Of a stretch of 64,000 nt of DNA, positions 23,607 to 35,623 are shown piece after piece (within the stretch, counting starts at the first letter, position 1; the number at the start of each line of letters is the position of its first letter). Below the pieces are notes generated by a model that was not told where the DNA came from, made no database searches, and worked only from the letters and a program-made list of their open reading frames with translations. Where the stretch lies: positions 1 through 64,000 of the forward strand of contig JALSJN010000075.1 in the NCBI GenBank assembly GCA_026989335.1, read 5' to 3'. Position numbers and translations under genes: made by a program. The DNA comes from Thiotrichaceae bacterium (GTDB lineage: Bacteria > Pseudomonadota > Gammaproteobacteria > Thiotrichales > Thiotrichaceae).

Positions 23607-24082
23607 TCATGTGTACCGATGTTAGTATAATAATTAAGCAGATAATACCTAAACTTTTTAAGTGTTGCATTAGTATTAGAAGTATTAGATTTTTAATGAC
23701 TATCTTTTAAAGTAAAACTTTAAGTTTGTAGGTGCTGATAAGATTTCTTTTACGGGTAATTATAGATTATTTTTTTTTTAGCAATGCTAGATCATTTCTT
23801 TAAAACGAGAGTAAACATTTCGATATTTTAGTTAATCGTAATATTACTTTCCAAAAATAATCGTGTACGATTGTGCGTGTACGCAAGTTTAATAATAACT
23901 TGTGATAGATTGTTATTAATATTTATTATATATGCATTTGAATTAATACTGTTTTATTGTTGAAGTTTTGTTGCGAATAGCTTTGAAATAAGTGTATATT
24001 CGAGATGTGGATATTACGTTTCCCCCGCTAAATTGTCGTAATTCATTCATGTGTCGCCCATTAACATATAACTGGAGAAAGT
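23607..24082. other. AT-rich upstream region of the nuo operon
   Basis: No gene is seen. Notable elements are a direct repeat CGTGTACG at 23862 and 23876 (14-bp period) and the candidate promoter at 23971-24000. The region separates the divergent OmpA-family gene from nuoA and should contain both promoters. Confidence 0.5.
23971..24000 (+). promoter_or_regulatory. Candidate sigma-70 promoter of the nuo operon
   Basis: TTGCGA (23971-23976) and TATATT (23995-24000) with an 18-bp spacer, about 83 bp before the nuoA start. The match is reasonable but not exact; chosen by position and similarity. Confidence 0.4.
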
Positions 24083-24439
24083 ATGCTCGCAGAATATCTA
24101 CCTGTGCTGGTTTTTTTAGCCGTTGGTTTCGGGCTGGCTATTATGATGCTAATGCTCGGCAGCTTACTTTCGCCACGCCGCCCAGACGCAGCGAAAGACT
24201 CACCTTTTGAATGTGGGTTTGAAGCATTTGATGATGCGCGTATGAAGTTTGATATACGTTACTATCTAGTTGCAATTCTTTTTATTATTTTTGATTTGGA
24301 AATTGCTTTTCTTTTTCCATGGGCGATTACACTCGATAAAATTGGTTTGTTTGGTTTGATTTCGATGGGGTTATTTCTCGCTATTTTAATAGTTGGTTTT
24401 ATTTACGAATGGAAAAAAGGAGCGCTTGAGTGGGAATAG
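24083..24439 (+). CDS. nuoA: NADH-quinone oxidoreductase subunit A
   Basis: A 118-residue membrane subunit of complex I, which couples NADH oxidation and quinone reduction to proton pumping. Three membrane helices flank the conserved loop [28 protein letters not shown] precedes the ATG. It is the first gene of the 14-gene operon and its end overlaps nuoB by 10 nt. Confidence 0.95.
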   Translation: MLAEYLPVLVFLAVGFGLAIMMLMLGSLLSPRRPDAAKDSPFECGFEAFDDARMKFDIRYYLVAILFIIFDLEIAFLFPWAITLDKIGLFGLISMGLFLAILIVGFIYEWKKGALEWE

Positions 24440-24918
24440 AAGGTGTTCTAAAAGAAGGTTTTGTCACGACTTCGGCCGATAAACTAATCAATTGGGCGCG
24501 CACAGGGTCTATGTGGCCAGTAACGTTTGGCTTGGCATGTTGTGCGGTTGAGATGATGCAGGCGGGCGCTTCGCGCTATGATATGGACCGTTTTGGAATC
24601 CTGTTTCGTCCCAGTCCGCGACAATCCGATGTGTTAATTGTGGCGGGCACGCTTACCAATAAAATGGCACCTGCGTTACGCAAAGTGTATGACCAAATGG
24701 CAGAGCCGCGTTGGGTTATTTCAATGGGTTCATGCGCAAACGGTGGTGGTTATTATCATTATTCTTATGCCGTGGTACGTGGTTGTGACCGTATTTTGCC
24801 TGTTGATGTTTATATACCAGGCTGTCCGCCTACAGCAGAGGCCTTGCTGTACGGTATTATTCAGTTGCAAAATAAAATAAGAAATACTAATACCATTGCT
24901 CGACAGGATACAGCTTAA
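24430..24918 (+). CDS. nuoB: NADH-quinone oxidoreductase subunit B
   Basis: A 162-residue peripheral-arm subunit that holds the terminal [4Fe-4S] cluster N2 next to the quinone site. Cluster ligands appear in [20 protein letters not shown] and PGCPPTAEA. The start codon is GTG, inside the end of nuoA; no ATG fits the frame and family length. The stop overlaps the nuoC start (TAATG). Confidence 0.95.
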   Translation: MGIEGVLKEGFVTTSADKLINWARTGSMWPVTFGLACCAVEMMQAGASRYDMDRFGILFRPSPRQSDVLIVAGTLTNKMAPALRKVYDQMAEPRWVISMGSCANGGGYYHYSYAVVRGCDRILPVDVYIPGCPPTAEALLYGIIQLQNKIRNTNTIARQDTA

Positions 24919-25619
24919 TGAGTGTTAACTTAGATGTATTGCAAGCTCATTTAGAGTCGGCGTTGGCTGGGAAAATTGAATCTTCGGTGATTGCTCTGGG
25001 TGAATTGACTGTTGAGGTTGCTTCGCAAAATTGGCTCGAAGTCGCTGCATTTTTGCGCGATGACTCTGTGACTTCCTTTGAGCAGCTGATAGATGTTTGT
25101 GGTGTTGATTATTTAGCCTACGGTGAGTCTGAATGGGATAACAGCGGTAGCGGTTTTTCCCGTGGTGTGAAACGTGAATTTTCTTTTGATGGCTCGGATG
25201 ATCCAGCTGAAGCGGTTGAGTTTGAGGGTAAGCGTTTTGCTGTGGTGATTCATTTGTTATCTATAAAGCACAATCACCGCATCCGTATTAAGTCTTACTG
25301 TGATGATAATGAATTTCCAGTGATGGATTCGGTGGAAGGCATTTGGAATGTGGCGAACTGGTTTGAGCGTGAGGCTTTCGACTTGTTTGGTATCATGTTT
25401 AATAATCACCCTGATTTACGCAGAATTTTGACTGATTATGGTTTTGTGGGGCATCCCTTTAGAAAAGATTTCCCGCTTATTGGGCATGTGGATATGCGTT
25501 ATGATGAAGAGTTAAAGCGTGTGGTTTATGAGCCTGTTTCTATTGAAGATCGAACGTTGGTGCCACGTGTTATACGTACCGATCAACGTTTTTCCCCAGC
25601 AGTTGAGGGAAATGACTAA
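24918..25619 (+). CDS. nuoC: NADH-quinone oxidoreductase subunit C
   Basis: A 233-residue 30-kDa-type peripheral-arm subunit that helps assemble the quinone module. The signature [33 protein letters not shown] is present. It is separate from nuoD, unlike the fused nuoCD of enterobacteria. It overlaps neighbours by one base at both ends. The C-terminus is acidic. Confidence 0.95.
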   Translation: MSVNLDVLQAHLESALAGKIESSVIALGELTVEVASQNWLEVAAFLRDDSVTSFEQLIDVCGVDYLAYGESEWDNSGSGFSRGVKREFSFDGSDDPAEAVEFEGKRFAVVIHLLSIKHNHRIRIKSYCDDNEFPVMDSVEGIWNVANWFEREAFDLFGIMFNNHPDLRRILTDYGFVGHPFRKDFPLIGHVDMRYDEELKRVVYEPVSIEDRTLVPRVIRTDQRFSPAVEGND

Positions 25620-26872
25620 TGCCTGAGATTAAGAATTTCACGTTAAACTTCGGGCCTGCTCATCCTGCGGCGCATGGTGTATTGCGACTCATTCTTGAAA
25701 TGGATGGCGAGGTGATTCAACGTGCTGACCCGCATATTGGCTTATTGCACCGTGGTACTGAAAAACTCGCTGAAAGCAAACCCTATAATCAGAGTATTGG
25801 TTATATGGATCGGCTCGATTACGTTTCTATGATGTGTAATGAGCATGGCTATGTGTTGGCGCTTGAAAAAATGCTGGGTATCGAAGCACCGATTCGCGCG
25901 CAATACATCCGTACCATGTTCGATGAAATTACCCGAATTTTAAATCACCTATTATGGATTGGCGCACATGGCTTAGATGTTGGTGCGATGACCATGTTTT
26001 TGTATGCGTTTCGTGAGCGCGAAGATTTAATGGATGTTTACGAGGCGGTTTCAGGCGCACGTTTACATGCGACCTATTATCGTCCGGGCGGAGTTTATCG
26101 TGATTTACCCGATACTATGCCGCTGCATGAAAAATCGAAATGGTATAGCGATGCCGATATTAGGCGCTTAAATAAAAATCGTGGCGGCAGTGTTTTAGAT
26201 TTTATCGAAGATTTCACTCAACGCTTCCCGCATTATGTGGATGAATACGAAACACTATTAACCGATAATCGTATTTGGAAACAGCGCTTGGTTGATATTG
26301 GTATCGTATCACCAGAGCGCGCTTTGCAACTGGGTTTAACCGGTGCGATGTTACGTGGTTCAGGTATTGAATGGGATTTGCGCAAAAAGCAACCTTATGC
26401 GATGTATGATCAACTTGAATTTGATATTCCAGTTGGTACAAATGGCGATAGCTATGACCGTTACTTAGTGCGCATGGAAGAGATGCGCCAATCGAATAAA
26501 ATCATCAAACAATGTGTTGATTGGTTGCGTGTTAATCCTGGTCCAGTCATGCATGAAGATCATAAAATTACCCAGCCAAAACGCGAAGCAATGAAAGGTG
26601 ATATGGAAGCCTTAATTCATCACTTTAAATTAGCGACAGAAGGTTATTGTTTGCCAGAAGGTGAAGCCTATGCAGCGATTGAGCATCCTAAAGGTGAGTT
26701 TGGTTGTTATATTGTTTCGGATGGTGCTAATAAACCTTATCGTTTAAAAGTGCGTGCCCCAGGTTTTGCGCATATGTCAGCGATGGATGAACTCACTAAG
26801 GGTCATATGTTGGCGGATGTAGTGACGATTATTGGTACGATGGATATTGTATTTGGTGAGGTGGACCGCTAA
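25619..26872 (+). CDS. nuoD: NADH-quinone oxidoreductase subunit D
   Basis: A 417-residue 49-kDa-type subunit forming, with NuoB, the quinone-reduction site. Landmarks are [34 protein letters not shown], and the C-terminal FGEVDR. Length is typical for unfused NuoD. Translationally coupled to nuoC and nuoE by TAATG overlaps. Confidence 0.96.
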   Translation: MPEIKNFTLNFGPAHPAAHGVLRLILEMDGEVIQRADPHIGLLHRGTEKLAESKPYNQSIGYMDRLDYVSMMCNEHGYVLALEKMLGIEAPIRAQYIRTMFDEITRILNHLLWIGAHGLDVGAMTMFLYAFREREDLMDVYEAVSGARLHATYYRPGGVYRDLPDTMPLHEKSKWYSDADIRRLNKNRGGSVLDFIEDFTQRFPHYVDEYETLLTDNRIWKQRLVDIGIVSPERALQLGLTGAMLRGSGIEWDLRKKQPYAMYDQLEFDIPVGTNGDSYDRYLVRMEEMRQSNKIIKQCVDWLRVNPGPVMHEDHKITQPKREAMKGDMEALIHHFKLATEGYCLPEGEAYAAIEHPKGEFGCYIVSDGANKPYRLKVRAPGFAHMSAMDELTKGHMLADVVTIIGTMDIVFGEVDR

Positions 26873-27474
26873 TGTTTGTTGATAATAATTCCTTAGAAAG
26901 TGTCACAATACTAACTGAACATGAGCTTCATGAGATTGATGGTTGGTTAAAGCGTTTTCCAGAAGATCAAAGGCAATCGGCGTTATTAGGTGCATTACGT
27001 GCGGTGATGCATGAAGATCATTATCTTTCTTATGAAAAAATGGATGCAGTGGCTGAATATTTAGGTATTCCAAAAGTTGCCGTTTATGAAGTAGCTAGCT
27101 TTTATTCTATGTACGAAATGGATGAAAAAGCAGCAGGTAAAAATACCATTGCGGTATGTACCAACATTTCCTGTATGTTAAATGGCTCAGATAAAATTGT
27201 TAAGCATATCGAAAGTAAGCTAGGTATCAAACATGGTGAAACAACGCCTGATGGTGAGTTTTACTTTAAAATTGAAGAAGAATGTTTGGCTGCTTGTTGT
27301 GGTGCGCCGATGATGCAGTTAAATCATGTTTATCATGAACATTTAACCCTTAGTAAAGTTGATGAACTGCTTGATACCTGCCTCCCGAAACGTTCGGATG
27401 ATGATGTCGGTGAATCTGAATCTGCTGCTGTTAAATCCACTGATAGCATTGTTGATAAAAAAGGAGGCAAATAA
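26872..27474 (+). CDS. nuoE: NADH-quinone oxidoreductase subunit E
   Basis: A 200-residue 24-kDa-type subunit carrying the off-pathway [2Fe-2S] cluster N1a. Ligands lie in CTNISC and [11 protein letters not shown] helical thioredoxin-like fold is expected. It carries a charged tail of about 30 residues ([20 protein letters not shown]) beyond the E. coli length; the tail has no recognised role. Confidence 0.94.
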   Translation: MFVDNNSLESVTILTEHELHEIDGWLKRFPEDQRQSALLGALRAVMHEDHYLSYEKMDAVAEYLGIPKVAVYEVASFYSMYEMDEKAAGKNTIAVCTNISCMLNGSDKIVKHIESKLGIKHGETTPDGEFYFKIEEECLAACCGAPMMQLNHVYHEHLTLSKVDELLDTCLPKRSDDDVGESESAAVKSTDSIVDKKGGK

Positions 27475-28754
27475 TGGTTGATCAAGTTTGCTTCATTACA
27501 AAAAAGTATGGAGATGACTCTCATACCTTAGAAAATTACCTCAAAGAAGGTGGTTACGAATCATGGAAAAAGATTCTTAAAGACGATATCGAAGTTGACG
27601 ATATTATTGATGAGGTGAAAGAATCTGGTTTACGTGGTCGTGGTGGGGCTGGTTTCCCGACTGGTTTAAAGTGGAGCTTTATGCCACGCAATATGCCAGG
27701 TCAAAAATACATCGTGTGTAACTCAGATGAGTCAGAACCGGGTACGTGTAAAGATCGCGATATATTACGTTTTAATCCACATGCCTTAGTCGAAGGTATG
27801 GCCATTGCGGGCTATTGTATTGGCGCAACCGTAGGTTATAACTACATGCGTGGCGAGTTTATGGATGAACCTTCCATTCGTTTTGAACAAGCGGTTAAAG
27901 AAGCCTACGAAGCAGGGCTGTTAGGTAAAGATATTTTAGGCAGTGGTGTTGATTTTGATCTGCACGGCGCCCTGGGTGCGGGCGCTTATATTTGTGGTGA
28001 GGAAACTGCGCTACTGGAGTCACTTGAAGGTAAGATGGGTCAGCCGCGTTTTAAGCCTCCTTTTCCTGCTAGCTTTGGTTTGTATGGTCGTCCGACCACC
28101 ATTAACAATACCGAGACTTTATCGTCTATCCCGAAAATATTATCAGGTGGTGGAGAGTGGTTTAAAGATATGGGTGTTGAAGGTTCTGGCGGAGAAAAGC
28201 TATTCTCAATGTCGGGTCACTTAAATAACCCCGGTAACTTTGAAGTGCCGATGGGAATCCCTTTTAAAGACTTATTAGCGTTAGCAGGTGGTGTGAAAGA
28301 CGGTAATAAACTCAAAGCCGTAATTCCTGGTGGCTCGTCTGTACCTGTTTTAACCGGTGATCAAATGATGGCATTGACGATGGATTACGATACCATCGCA
28401 AAAGCAGGCTCTTATCTAGGTTCTGGGGCAGTCATCGTTATGGATGAAACCACCGATATGGTCAAAGTGTTACAGCGAATTTCTCAATTTTACTTTTCTG
28501 AATCCTGTGGGCAATGTACGCCTTGTCGCGAAGGTACGGGTTGGTTGTATCGTTTGGTGACTCGTATTGTAGAAGGTAAAGGAACGCTCGAAGATATTGA
28601 TCGCTTAGAAGATGTTGCGCATAAAATAGAAGGCAGAACCATTTGTGCCTTGGGTGAAGCAGCCGCCATGCCTGTGTGGAGCTTTGTAGAAAACTTTAGA
28701 GAAGAATTTGTTCATTATGTCGAACACGGTTACTCAATGGTAGGTGCGAAATGA
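27474..28754 (+). CDS. nuoF: NADH-quinone oxidoreductase subunit F
   Basis: A 426-residue NADH-binding flavoprotein subunit with FMN and [4Fe-4S] N3. Seen: NADH/FMN glycine-rich loop [42 protein letters not shown], and the cluster motif [12 protein letters not shown] with a distal Cys in TICALG. GGAGG in the end of nuoE serves as its ribosome-binding site. Confidence 0.96.
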   Translation: MVDQVCFITKKYGDDSHTLENYLKEGGYESWKKILKDDIEVDDIIDEVKESGLRGRGGAGFPTGLKWSFMPRNMPGQKYIVCNSDESEPGTCKDRDILRFNPHALVEGMAIAGYCIGATVGYNYMRGEFMDEPSIRFEQAVKEAYEAGLLGKDILGSGVDFDLHGALGAGAYICGEETALLESLEGKMGQPRFKPPFPASFGLYGRPTTINNTETLSSIPKILSGGGEWFKDMGVEGSGGEKLFSMSGHLNNPGNFEVPMGIPFKDLLALAGGVKDGNKLKAVIPGGSSVPVLTGDQMMALTMDYDTIAKAGSYLGSGAVIVMDETTDMVKVLQRISQFYFSESCGQCTPCREGTGWLYRLVTRIVEGKGTLEDIDRLEDVAHKIEGRTICALGEAAAMPVWSFVENFREEFVHYVEHGYSMVGAK

Positions 28755-31150
28755 GTGACAAGATTGAAACTATAAAAATCACGGTTGATGGCAAAGAGCT
28801 AGAAGCTAAACCAGGTGCAATGTTAATTGAGGTGACGGATCAAGTCGGGATTCATATTCCACGCTTTTGTTACCATAAAAAGCTGACTGTTTCTGCCAAT
28901 TGTCGGATGTGTTTGGTTGAAGTTGAAAAAGCGCCTAAGCCGATGCCCGCTTGTGCAACCCCTGTAACAGAAGGAATGACAGTCTGGACGCGTTCTGAAA
29001 AAGCACTTACTGCACAAAAAGACACCATGGAGTTTTTGTTAATTAATCATCCGCTAGATTGCCCTATCTGTGATCAAGGTGGTGAGTGTGAATTGCAAGA
29101 TTTGTCGGTGGCATTTGGTGGCTCATCGTCTAATTATCATGAAGTCAAACGCGTCGTAGTTGATAAAAATATTGGCGAATTGGTTTCTACAGAGCTTACT
29201 CGTTGTATTCAATGTATGCGCTGTGTGCGCTTTGGTGAAGAAATAGCAGGGATGCGTGAGCTTGGAGCAATGGGGCGGGGTGATCGAGTTGAAATCGGTA
29301 CTTTTGTGCAGAAAAGCCTTTCTTCGGAGCTGTCAGGAAATATTATTGATATTTGTCCTGTGGGTGCGCTTACAGCAAAGCCCTCACGCTTTACATCGCG
29401 TGCGTGGGAAATGATGCAAACCGCTGCAGTCGCTTCACACGATTGTGTTGGCTCGAATACTCATATTCATACTTTCAAGAAAAAACTAGTGCGCGTTATT
29501 GCGGGTGATAATGAAGCTATTAATGAATGCTGGATTTCTGATAGAGACCGTTTTAGTTATCAAGGAATAGAGTCCAAAGATCGTGCAGAAGTACCGATGA
29601 TCAAGAAAGATGGTAACTGGAAGCGAGTGAGTTGGGAAGATGCCCTAAATGCGGTTGCTGAAAAACTGAAGGCTGCTCACCCTGATAATATTGGTGTGTT
29701 AGCGTCGCCCAGAGCAACGATTGAAGAGCTTTATCTGTTGCAAAAATCCATGCGTGCTATTGGTGTGAACAGTCTTGATCACCGTTTACGTCAAACTGAT
29801 TTCAATCAGCAAGAAAGCATGGGTTTATTCCCTTGGCTGGGAATGTCGTTAAGTGATATCGAGGCACAAGATGCAATGTTGTTAGTGGGCTCAAATGTTC
29901 GTAAAGAACAGCCAATGATTAATCACCGAATTCGCAATGCGGTTAACAATCAAGCTGCCAAAGTGTTTACGGTGAACCCTAGGCATTTAGAGTTTAACTA
30001 CCCTGTTGAATTACAGTTTGTTAGTGACCCTTTGGAAATGGTGAATACCTTAGCAGGCGTTGCAGCAGCAAGTTTTAAAATTAGCAAAGCAACAATTCCT
30101 GCAGGATTGAAAGATTTATTAAATGCCGTTGAGGTAACTGCTGAAAGTAAGTCACTTGCCAAAACGTTAAAAGATGCAGAAAATGCAGTCGTGTTTTTAG
30201 GCAGTATTGCTGTGCAGCATCCGGGCTATTCGACGTTACGCGCCTTATCATCTGTGATTGCCGATAATACTGGGGCGACTTTAGGTTATTTTGCAGAGTC
30301 TGCAAATACCGTTGGCGCGTGGTTAGCAGGTATGGTTCCGCATCGTACCCAAGCTGGTGGCGTGGTTGAAGAAGTAGGTAAAAGTACGGCACAAATGCTT
30401 GATAAAGGCATGAATACTTTTGTACTACTTGATGTTGAACCAAGCTTTGATTGTGATGATGCTGTGTTAGCTAATGAAACAATGAAAGTGGCAGACTGTG
30501 TGATCTCTATTTCGCCTTATCTTAGTGGCTCGATGTTAGAACAAGCCGATATTATTTTGCCCAGTGCGGCTTATACAGAAACATCAGGAACTTTTGTTAA
30601 TGCAGAAGGTGTTTGGCAAAGCTTTAATGCCGCCTCACAAAGCTATGAAGAGGCGCGACCTGCATGGAAAATATTACGCGTATTAGGTAATGTGCTCGGT
30701 CTTGATGGCTTTGATTATGTCTCTTCTAGTGATGTGCGAGATGAGCTGAAGAAAGCTTGCGGTGGCGTTAGTGAGGTTAATAATAGTTTTGAAGTCGTTG
30801 GTATTTATACAACGTTAGATAAGCTGGCGGTTACTAATAATGTACTGCAACGCATAGGTGAAGTGGCGGAATTTTGTGGGGATGCCTTGGTGCGGCGGGC
30901 AGAAGCATTACAAAAAAGTGCACCGCAACAAGATGCGATCCAATTAAATTCGGCGGAAGTCACCCGCATGGGTTTACAAGTATCGCTGGATGAAAATCAA
31001 TTAGTAGATGTAAAGCAGGGTGTTGAAACTGTTTCAATGCCTTTAATTCTCAATGATGCTATTCCCGATGGTTGTGTTTTATTAGCTTCTGGAACAGAAT
31101 CAAGTAGTTTACTTGGTTCAGCATTTGGCTCAGTGGAAATAACAAGTTAA
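28751..31150 (+). CDS. nuoG: NADH-quinone oxidoreductase subunit G
   Basis: A 799-residue 75-kDa-type subunit. The N-terminal ferredoxin-like part holds a [2Fe-2S] cluster ([20 protein letters not shown]), then the His-ligated [4Fe-4S] motif [18 protein letters not shown] and a further site [12 protein letters not shown], then a large molybdopterin-oxidoreductase-like domain that binds no cofactor in complex I. The C-terminal half is less conserved. Starts by ATGA overlap with nuoF. Confidence 0.95.
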   Translation: MSDKIETIKITVDGKELEAKPGAMLIEVTDQVGIHIPRFCYHKKLTVSANCRMCLVEVEKAPKPMPACATPVTEGMTVWTRSEKALTAQKDTMEFLLINHPLDCPICDQGGECELQDLSVAFGGSSSNYHEVKRVVVDKNIGELVSTELTRCIQCMRCVRFGEEIAGMRELGAMGRGDRVEIGTFVQKSLSSELSGNIIDICPVGALTAKPSRFTSRAWEMMQTAAVASHDCVGSNTHIHTFKKKLVRVIAGDNEAINECWISDRDRFSYQGIESKDRAEVPMIKKDGNWKRVSWEDALNAVAEKLKAAHPDNIGVLASPRATIEELYLLQKSMRAIGVNSLDHRLRQTDFNQQESMGLFPWLGMSLSDIEAQDAMLLVGSNVRKEQPMINHRIRNAVNNQAAKVFTVNPRHLEFNYPVELQFVSDPLEMVNTLAGVAAASFKISKATIPAGLKDLLNAVEVTAESKSLAKTLKDAENAVVFLGSIAVQHPGYSTLRALSSVIADNTGATLGYFAESANTVGAWLAGMVPHRTQAGGVVEEVGKSTAQMLDKGMNTFVLLDVEPSFDCDDAVLANETMKVADCVISISPYLSGSMLEQADIILPSAAYTETSGTFVNAEGVWQSFNAASQSYEEARPAWKILRVLGNVLGLDGFDYVSSSDVRDELKKACGGVSEVNNSFEVVGIYTTLDKLAVTNNVLQRIGEVAEFCGDALVRRAEALQKSAPQQDAIQLNSAEVTRMGLQVSLDENQLVDVKQGVETVSMPLILNDAIPDGCVLLASGTESSSLLGSAFGSVEITS

Positions 31151-32211
31151 TGGATAGTGTAGCAACATTTTTGAATGGCTTTTTGCCAGAAGGTTTAACC
31201 ACCTTGATCGTGATTATGATAAAAATAGTCGCTATTCTGTTGCCGTTAATTTTAGCCGTTGCTTACACAACCTTTGCAGAAAGAAAAATTATCGGTTATA
31301 TGCAGGTGCGTATGGGGCCAAATCGTGTCGGGCCCAAAGGTTGGTTGCAACCGATTGCAGATGTTGTAAAGCTGATGTTCAAGGAGATTATATCTCCCAC
31401 CAAAGCCAGTACCGTTGTCTTCTTTATTGCTCCAATGTTGGCATTAGCACCTGCCTTAGCGGTTTGGTCGGTAATTCCATTTTGGGATGGCGGTGTGCTT
31501 GCTGATGTTGATGCAGGGTTGTTATTGATTTTAGCGGTAACCTCGCTGGATGTGTTTGGCATTATTTTGGCGGGTTGGGCTTCCAACTCTAAATATGCAA
31601 TTTTAAGTTCTCTGCGAGTGGGTGCGCAAGTAGTTTCCTACGAAATTGCGATGGGCTTTGCCTTGGTCGGTGTATTGATGGCCGCCGGGAGTATGAATTT
31701 AAGTGAAATTGTACGCGCTCAAGAGGGTGGGATCTTTAGCTGGTTTGCATGGCCGTTATTCGGTTTGCTCGTGGTATTTTTTATCGCCGGTGTAGCTGAG
31801 ACTAACCGTGCGCCTTTTGATGTGGCAGAAGGTGAGTCAGAGATCGTCGCAGGTTTTCATGTTGAATATTCGGGTATGGCATTTGCATTATTTTTCTTAG
31901 CAGAATACGCCAGTATGATTCTGGTTTCTGTGTTAACCGCTTTGTTATTTTTAGGGGGCTGGTTATCACCTTTTGGACATGCTTTAGATGATGTTCCTGT
32001 GTTGGGTTCGGTATTAGGTGATGGTTTTCACTGGTTATTTATAAAATCATTCTTCTTCTTATTTTGTTATTTATGGTTCCGTGCCACATTCCCGCGCTAT
32101 CGCTATGATCAGATTATGCGGCTGGGTTGGAAAATACTCATCCCAGTAACATTGGTTTGGATATTTGCTGAAGGTGTTGCGATTGCATTCGGGTGGAAAC
32201 CATGGCTTTAG
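31150..32211 (+). CDS. nuoH: NADH-quinone oxidoreductase subunit H
   Basis: A 353-residue membrane subunit of about eight helices that connects the quinone tunnel to the proton pumps. Typical segments: [55 protein letters not shown]. Length is usual for the longer bacterial NuoH. Overlaps nuoG by one base. Confidence 0.96.
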   Translation: MDSVATFLNGFLPEGLTTLIVIMIKIVAILLPLILAVAYTTFAERKIIGYMQVRMGPNRVGPKGWLQPIADVVKLMFKEIISPTKASTVVFFIAPMLALAPALAVWSVIPFWDGGVLADVDAGLLLILAVTSLDVFGIILAGWASNSKYAILSSLRVGAQVVSYEIAMGFALVGVLMAAGSMNLSEIVRAQEGGIFSWFAWPLFGLLVVFFIAGVAETNRAPFDVAEGESEIVAGFHVEYSGMAFALFFLAEYASMILVSVLTALLFLGGWLSPFGHALDDVPVLGSVLGDGFHWLFIKSFFFLFCYLWFRATFPRYRYDQIMRLGWKILIPVTLVWIFAEGVAIAFGWKPWL

Positions 32212-32221
32212 GATATTGAGT

Positions 32222-32713
32222 ATGATTAGAAATATTAAACATTTTATTAAGTCATTTACCTTGTTTGATTTACTTCAAGGTTTGGGTGTAACGGGTAAGT
32301 ACTTCTTTAAGCGTAAAATTACGATTCAATACCCTGAGCAAAAAACACCCATGTCGCCACGTTTCAGAGGGCATCATGCATTGCGTCGTTACCCTAATGG
32401 GCAAGAGCGTTGTATCGCGTGTAAATTATGTGAGGCGGTTTGCCCAGCGTTAGCGATTGATATTGAATCAGAAGAACGTGCTGATGGAACACGCCGTACC
32501 ACCAAATACGAGATTGATTTTTTCAAATGTATTTATTGCGGCTTTTGTGAAGAAGTGTGCCCTGTTGATGCCATTGTCGAAACCCATATCTTTGAATACC
32601 ATTATGAAGAAAGGGGCGGAAATCTTATTAGCAAACAAGAGTTACTCGCTTTTGGTGATAAACATGAAACTGAAATTGCTAAACGAAAAGCTGCTGATGC
32701 ACCTTATAGATAA
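32222..32713 (+). CDS. nuoI: NADH-quinone oxidoreductase subunit I
   Basis: A 163-residue subunit with two [4Fe-4S] clusters (N6a, N6b): [12 protein letters not shown] and [12 protein letters not shown]. The ATG at 32222 is preferred over the listed upstream start because it gives the family N-terminus ([12 protein letters not shown]) and lies after the nuoH stop. Confidence 0.95.
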   Translation: MIRNIKHFIKSFTLFDLLQGLGVTGKYFFKRKITIQYPEQKTPMSPRFRGHHALRRYPNGQERCIACKLCEAVCPALAIDIESEERADGTRRTTKYEIDFFKCIYCGFCEEVCPVDAIVETHIFEYHYEERGGNLISKQELLAFGDKHETEIAKRKAADAPYR

Positions 32714-32729
32714 AAACTAGAGACGACTA

Positions 32730-33326
32730 ATGACCTTTCAACTATTTGTTTTTTACTTTTTTTCTGCTGTGACTTTGCTCTCTGCAGTGGCAGTTGTGAC
32801 GGTGCGTAACCCTGTTTTTTCTGCCTTATTTCTTATTTTAGCCTTTTTTAGTAGCGCTGCGACTTGGGTATTACTAGAAGCTGAGTTCTTAGGTGTGGTT
32901 TTAGTGTTGGTTTATGTCGGTGCAGTGATGGTGCTTTTTTTGTTTGTTATCATGATGTTAGATATTCAAATTGACACGCTACGAGAAGGGTTTATTCGTT
33001 ATCTACCTGTCGGGCTAATAGTGGCAATAGCGATGGCTGTTGAATTGATATTGGTGATGAAGTCAGGGGTATTCAATCGAGATATACCGGAACCCGCGCC
33101 ATTAAGCGTGAGTAATACAGAAGCACTGGGTGAAATCCTTTATACCGAGTATGTTTTTCCGTTTGAAATTGCTGCCGTTATTTTAGTGGTTGCGATCATC
33201 GCTGCTATCGTATTAACCCACCGTCGTCGTACTGGTGTTAAGAAACAGGATCCTTCAAAGCAGGTACGTGTTCGCAGTGAAGACAGAGTACGTCTAGTGA
33301 AAATGAAATCTGAGGAAAGACAATGA
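32730..33326 (+). CDS. nuoJ: NADH-quinone oxidoreductase subunit J
   Basis: A 198-residue membrane subunit with five helices. The conserved TM3 region [18 protein letters not shown] includes the pi-bulge segment important for coupling. A basic C-terminal tail ([20 protein letters not shown]) follows the last helix. Overlaps nuoK by ATGA. Confidence 0.94.
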   Translation: MTFQLFVFYFFSAVTLLSAVAVVTVRNPVFSALFLILAFFSSAATWVLLEAEFLGVVLVLVYVGAVMVLFLFVIMMLDIQIDTLREGFIRYLPVGLIVAIAMAVELILVMKSGVFNRDIPEPAPLSVSNTEALGEILYTEYVFPFEIAAVILVVAIIAAIVLTHRRRTGVKKQDPSKQVRVRSEDRVRLVKMKSEERQ

Positions 33327-33628
33327 TACCGTTATCCTACTTTCTAGTTGTTAGTGCCTTACTATTTTCAATAGCGGTTGCGGGGATTTTCTTAAACCGT
33401 AAAAATATGATCATTTTGTTGATGTGTATTGAACTAATGCTATTAGCCGTTAATCTTAACTTTATCGCTTTTTCACATTACTTGGGTGATATGGCGGGGC
33501 AAGTTTTTGTTTTCTTTATTTTAACGGTAGCAGCGGCAGAAGCAGCTATTGGCTTGGCAATTTTAGTGACGGTGTTCCGTAATCGACGCACTATTAATGT
33601 CGAGGAACTTGATGAGATGAAGGGTTAA
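33323..33628 (+). CDS. nuoK: NADH-quinone oxidoreductase subunit K
   Basis: A 101-residue subunit of three helices, related to MrpC. Two conserved membrane glutamates appear in [13 protein letters not shown] and [11 protein letters not shown]. Length is exactly typical. Starts within the nuoJ stop; nuoL follows after 2 bp. Confidence 0.95.
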   Translation: MIPLSYFLVVSALLFSIAVAGIFLNRKNMIILLMCIELMLLAVNLNFIAFSHYLGDMAGQVFVFFILTVAAAEAAIGLAILVTVFRNRRTINVEELDEMKG

Positions 33629-33630
33629 GT

Positions 33631-35622
33631 ATGGAAATTATCTATTTACTCATCCCATTTTCTGCTTTGTTGGGTTCTATTATTGCGGGCTTATTCGGTG
33701 CAAAAATTGGTCGTAAGGGTGCGCATAGCGTAACCATTGCAGGTGTAGGAATTGCTTGTATTTTATCGTTTGTTGTTTTGTTTGACGTTTTAGCAGGTAA
33801 TACCTTTTATGGTGATTTATATACATGGGCGCAAATAGGCAATACAAAAATAGCGGTGGGTTTTAAAATAGACCAATTAACCGCGATGATGATGGTTGTG
33901 GTGACGTTTGTATCATTGATGGTACATTTTTACACCATCGGTTATATGGAAGATGATAAGCATAATTGGCCAGAAGATAGTCGTGGTGGGGAAAATAGTT
34001 ACCAACGTTTCTTTGCTTATATTTCTTTATTTACGTTCTCCATGCTAATGCTAGTTATGTCGAATAACTTTATGCAGTTATTCTTCGGCTGGGAAGCTGT
34101 GGGGCTTGTGTCTTATTTGTTAATCGGTTTTTGGTCAACAAGAGACACCGCAATTTTTGCGAATATGAAAGCATTCTTGGTAAACCGTGTCGGTGACTTT
34201 GGTTTCTTACTGGGTATCGCCGCGATTTGGACATACACCGGCTCACTCGATTACCACGAGGTTTTTGCTCGCTTATCAGCGATTGAATTTACAACTGTTT
34301 CCATTATACCTGGGCAAGATTGGTTATTGGTTTCTGTTATTGCTATCTCACTATTTGTCGGCGCAATGGGTAAATCTGCTCAGGTTCCACTGCATGTTTG
34401 GTTGCCTGACTCTATGGAAGGTCCTACGCCAATTTCTGCATTAATTCATGCGGCGACGATGGTAACGGCAGGTATCTTTATGGTATCTAGAATGTCGCCT
34501 ATTTTTGAAATGTCCGATACTGCTCTGAGTATGATTTTAATTATTGGTGCGACCACAGCATTTTTTATGGGTTTGATCGGGGTGGTGCAAAACGATATAA
34601 AAAAGGTAGTCGCCTATTCGACCTTGTCGCAATTAGGTTATATGACCGTAGCCTTAGGAGCGTCGGCATACAGCGCGGCAGTGTTTCATTTAATGACGCA
34701 TGCATTCTTTAAGGCATTATTATTTTTGGCAGCGGGTTCGGTGATTATTGCGATGCACCATGAACAAGACATTCGTAAAATGGGTGGCTTGAAAAAGTAC
34801 TTGCCGATAACCTATTGGACCTCATTGATCGGCTCATTGGCTTTGATTGGATTTCCGTTCTTTTCAGGATTTTTCTCAAAAGATTTAATTATCGAGTCGG
34901 TACATGCGTCTGAATTATACGGTGCGCGTTATGCATATTGGATGGTTTTATTGGGGGTGTTTGTTACTGCACTTTATAGTTTCCGAATGTTCTTTTTGGT
35001 CTTCCATGGAGAAGAGCGGATGGATAAACACACCAAAGATCACTTACATGAACCAGGCAAAGTAGTTACGTGGCCGCTAATCGCACTGGCTATTCCTGCA
35101 GTACTTTCAGGATATTTGATTGACCCGATGGTCGTGGGTGATTTCTTCAAAGGAGTACTGCATTTTGATGAGTCACATAAGGCCATTGAAATTATCAAAG
35201 AAGAATATCATGGCATCTTTAGTTTTGTGGGTCATGGATTGATGATGCCACCTTTCTGGTTAGCAATGGGCGGATTAGGCAGCGCATGGTTTATCTATAT
35301 GAAGAAGCCTTTAATCGCACAGTGGGGGTATGACAAGCTTCGCCCGATTCATACCTTATTAGATAAAAAATACTTTGCCGATGAATTTAATATGGCAGTA
35401 TTTGCAGGTGGTGCTTTAGCCTTGGGCAAAGGTTTATTGGCAGTAGGAGACCGTTTCCTTATCGATGGCTTAATGGTTAATGGCTCGGCAAAACTGACAG
35501 GCTGGTTTGCATCGGTATTCCGGCATGTGCAAACAGGTTATTTATATCATTATGCCTTTTCAATTATTGTCGGTGTTTTAGCAATAATGACTTGGTTAGT
35601 CTTTGGCATGGGGCGCATTTAG
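33631..35622 (+). CDS. nuoL: NADH-quinone oxidoreductase subunit L
   Basis: A 663-residue antiporter-like proton-pumping subunit at the distal end of the membrane arm. Core motifs: FFGWEAVGLVSYLLIGFW, GKSAQVPLHVWLPDSMEGPTP, IHAATMVTAGIF, and HAFFKALLFLAAGS. The long C-terminal part should form the lateral helix. Length is usual. Confidence 0.96.
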   Translation: MEIIYLLIPFSALLGSIIAGLFGAKIGRKGAHSVTIAGVGIACILSFVVLFDVLAGNTFYGDLYTWAQIGNTKIAVGFKIDQLTAMMMVVVTFVSLMVHFYTIGYMEDDKHNWPEDSRGGENSYQRFFAYISLFTFSMLMLVMSNNFMQLFFGWEAVGLVSYLLIGFWSTRDTAIFANMKAFLVNRVGDFGFLLGIAAIWTYTGSLDYHEVFARLSAIEFTTVSIIPGQDWLLVSVIAISLFVGAMGKSAQVPLHVWLPDSMEGPTPISALIHAATMVTAGIFMVSRMSPIFEMSDTALSMILIIGATTAFFMGLIGVVQNDIKKVVAYSTLSQLGYMTVALGASAYSAAVFHLMTHAFFKALLFLAAGSVIIAMHHEQDIRKMGGLKKYLPITYWTSLIGSLALIGFPFFSGFFSKDLIIESVHASELYGARYAYWMVLLGVFVTALYSFRMFFLVFHGEERMDKHTKDHLHEPGKVVTWPLIALAIPAVLSGYLIDPMVVGDFFKGVLHFDESHKAIEIIKEEYHGIFSFVGHGLMMPPFWLAMGGLGSAWFIYMKKPLIAQWGYDKLRPIHTLLDKKYFADEFNMAVFAGGALALGKGLLAVGDRFLIDGLMVNGSAKLTGWFASVFRHVQTGYLYHYAFSIIVGVLAIMTWLVFGMGRI

Positions 35623-35623
35623 T

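Noticed and set aside
24638-24880. 80-residue ORF within nuoB
   Set aside because: Out-of-frame shadow of a well-conserved gene; the same applies to the other antisense and shifted ORFs inside core genes.
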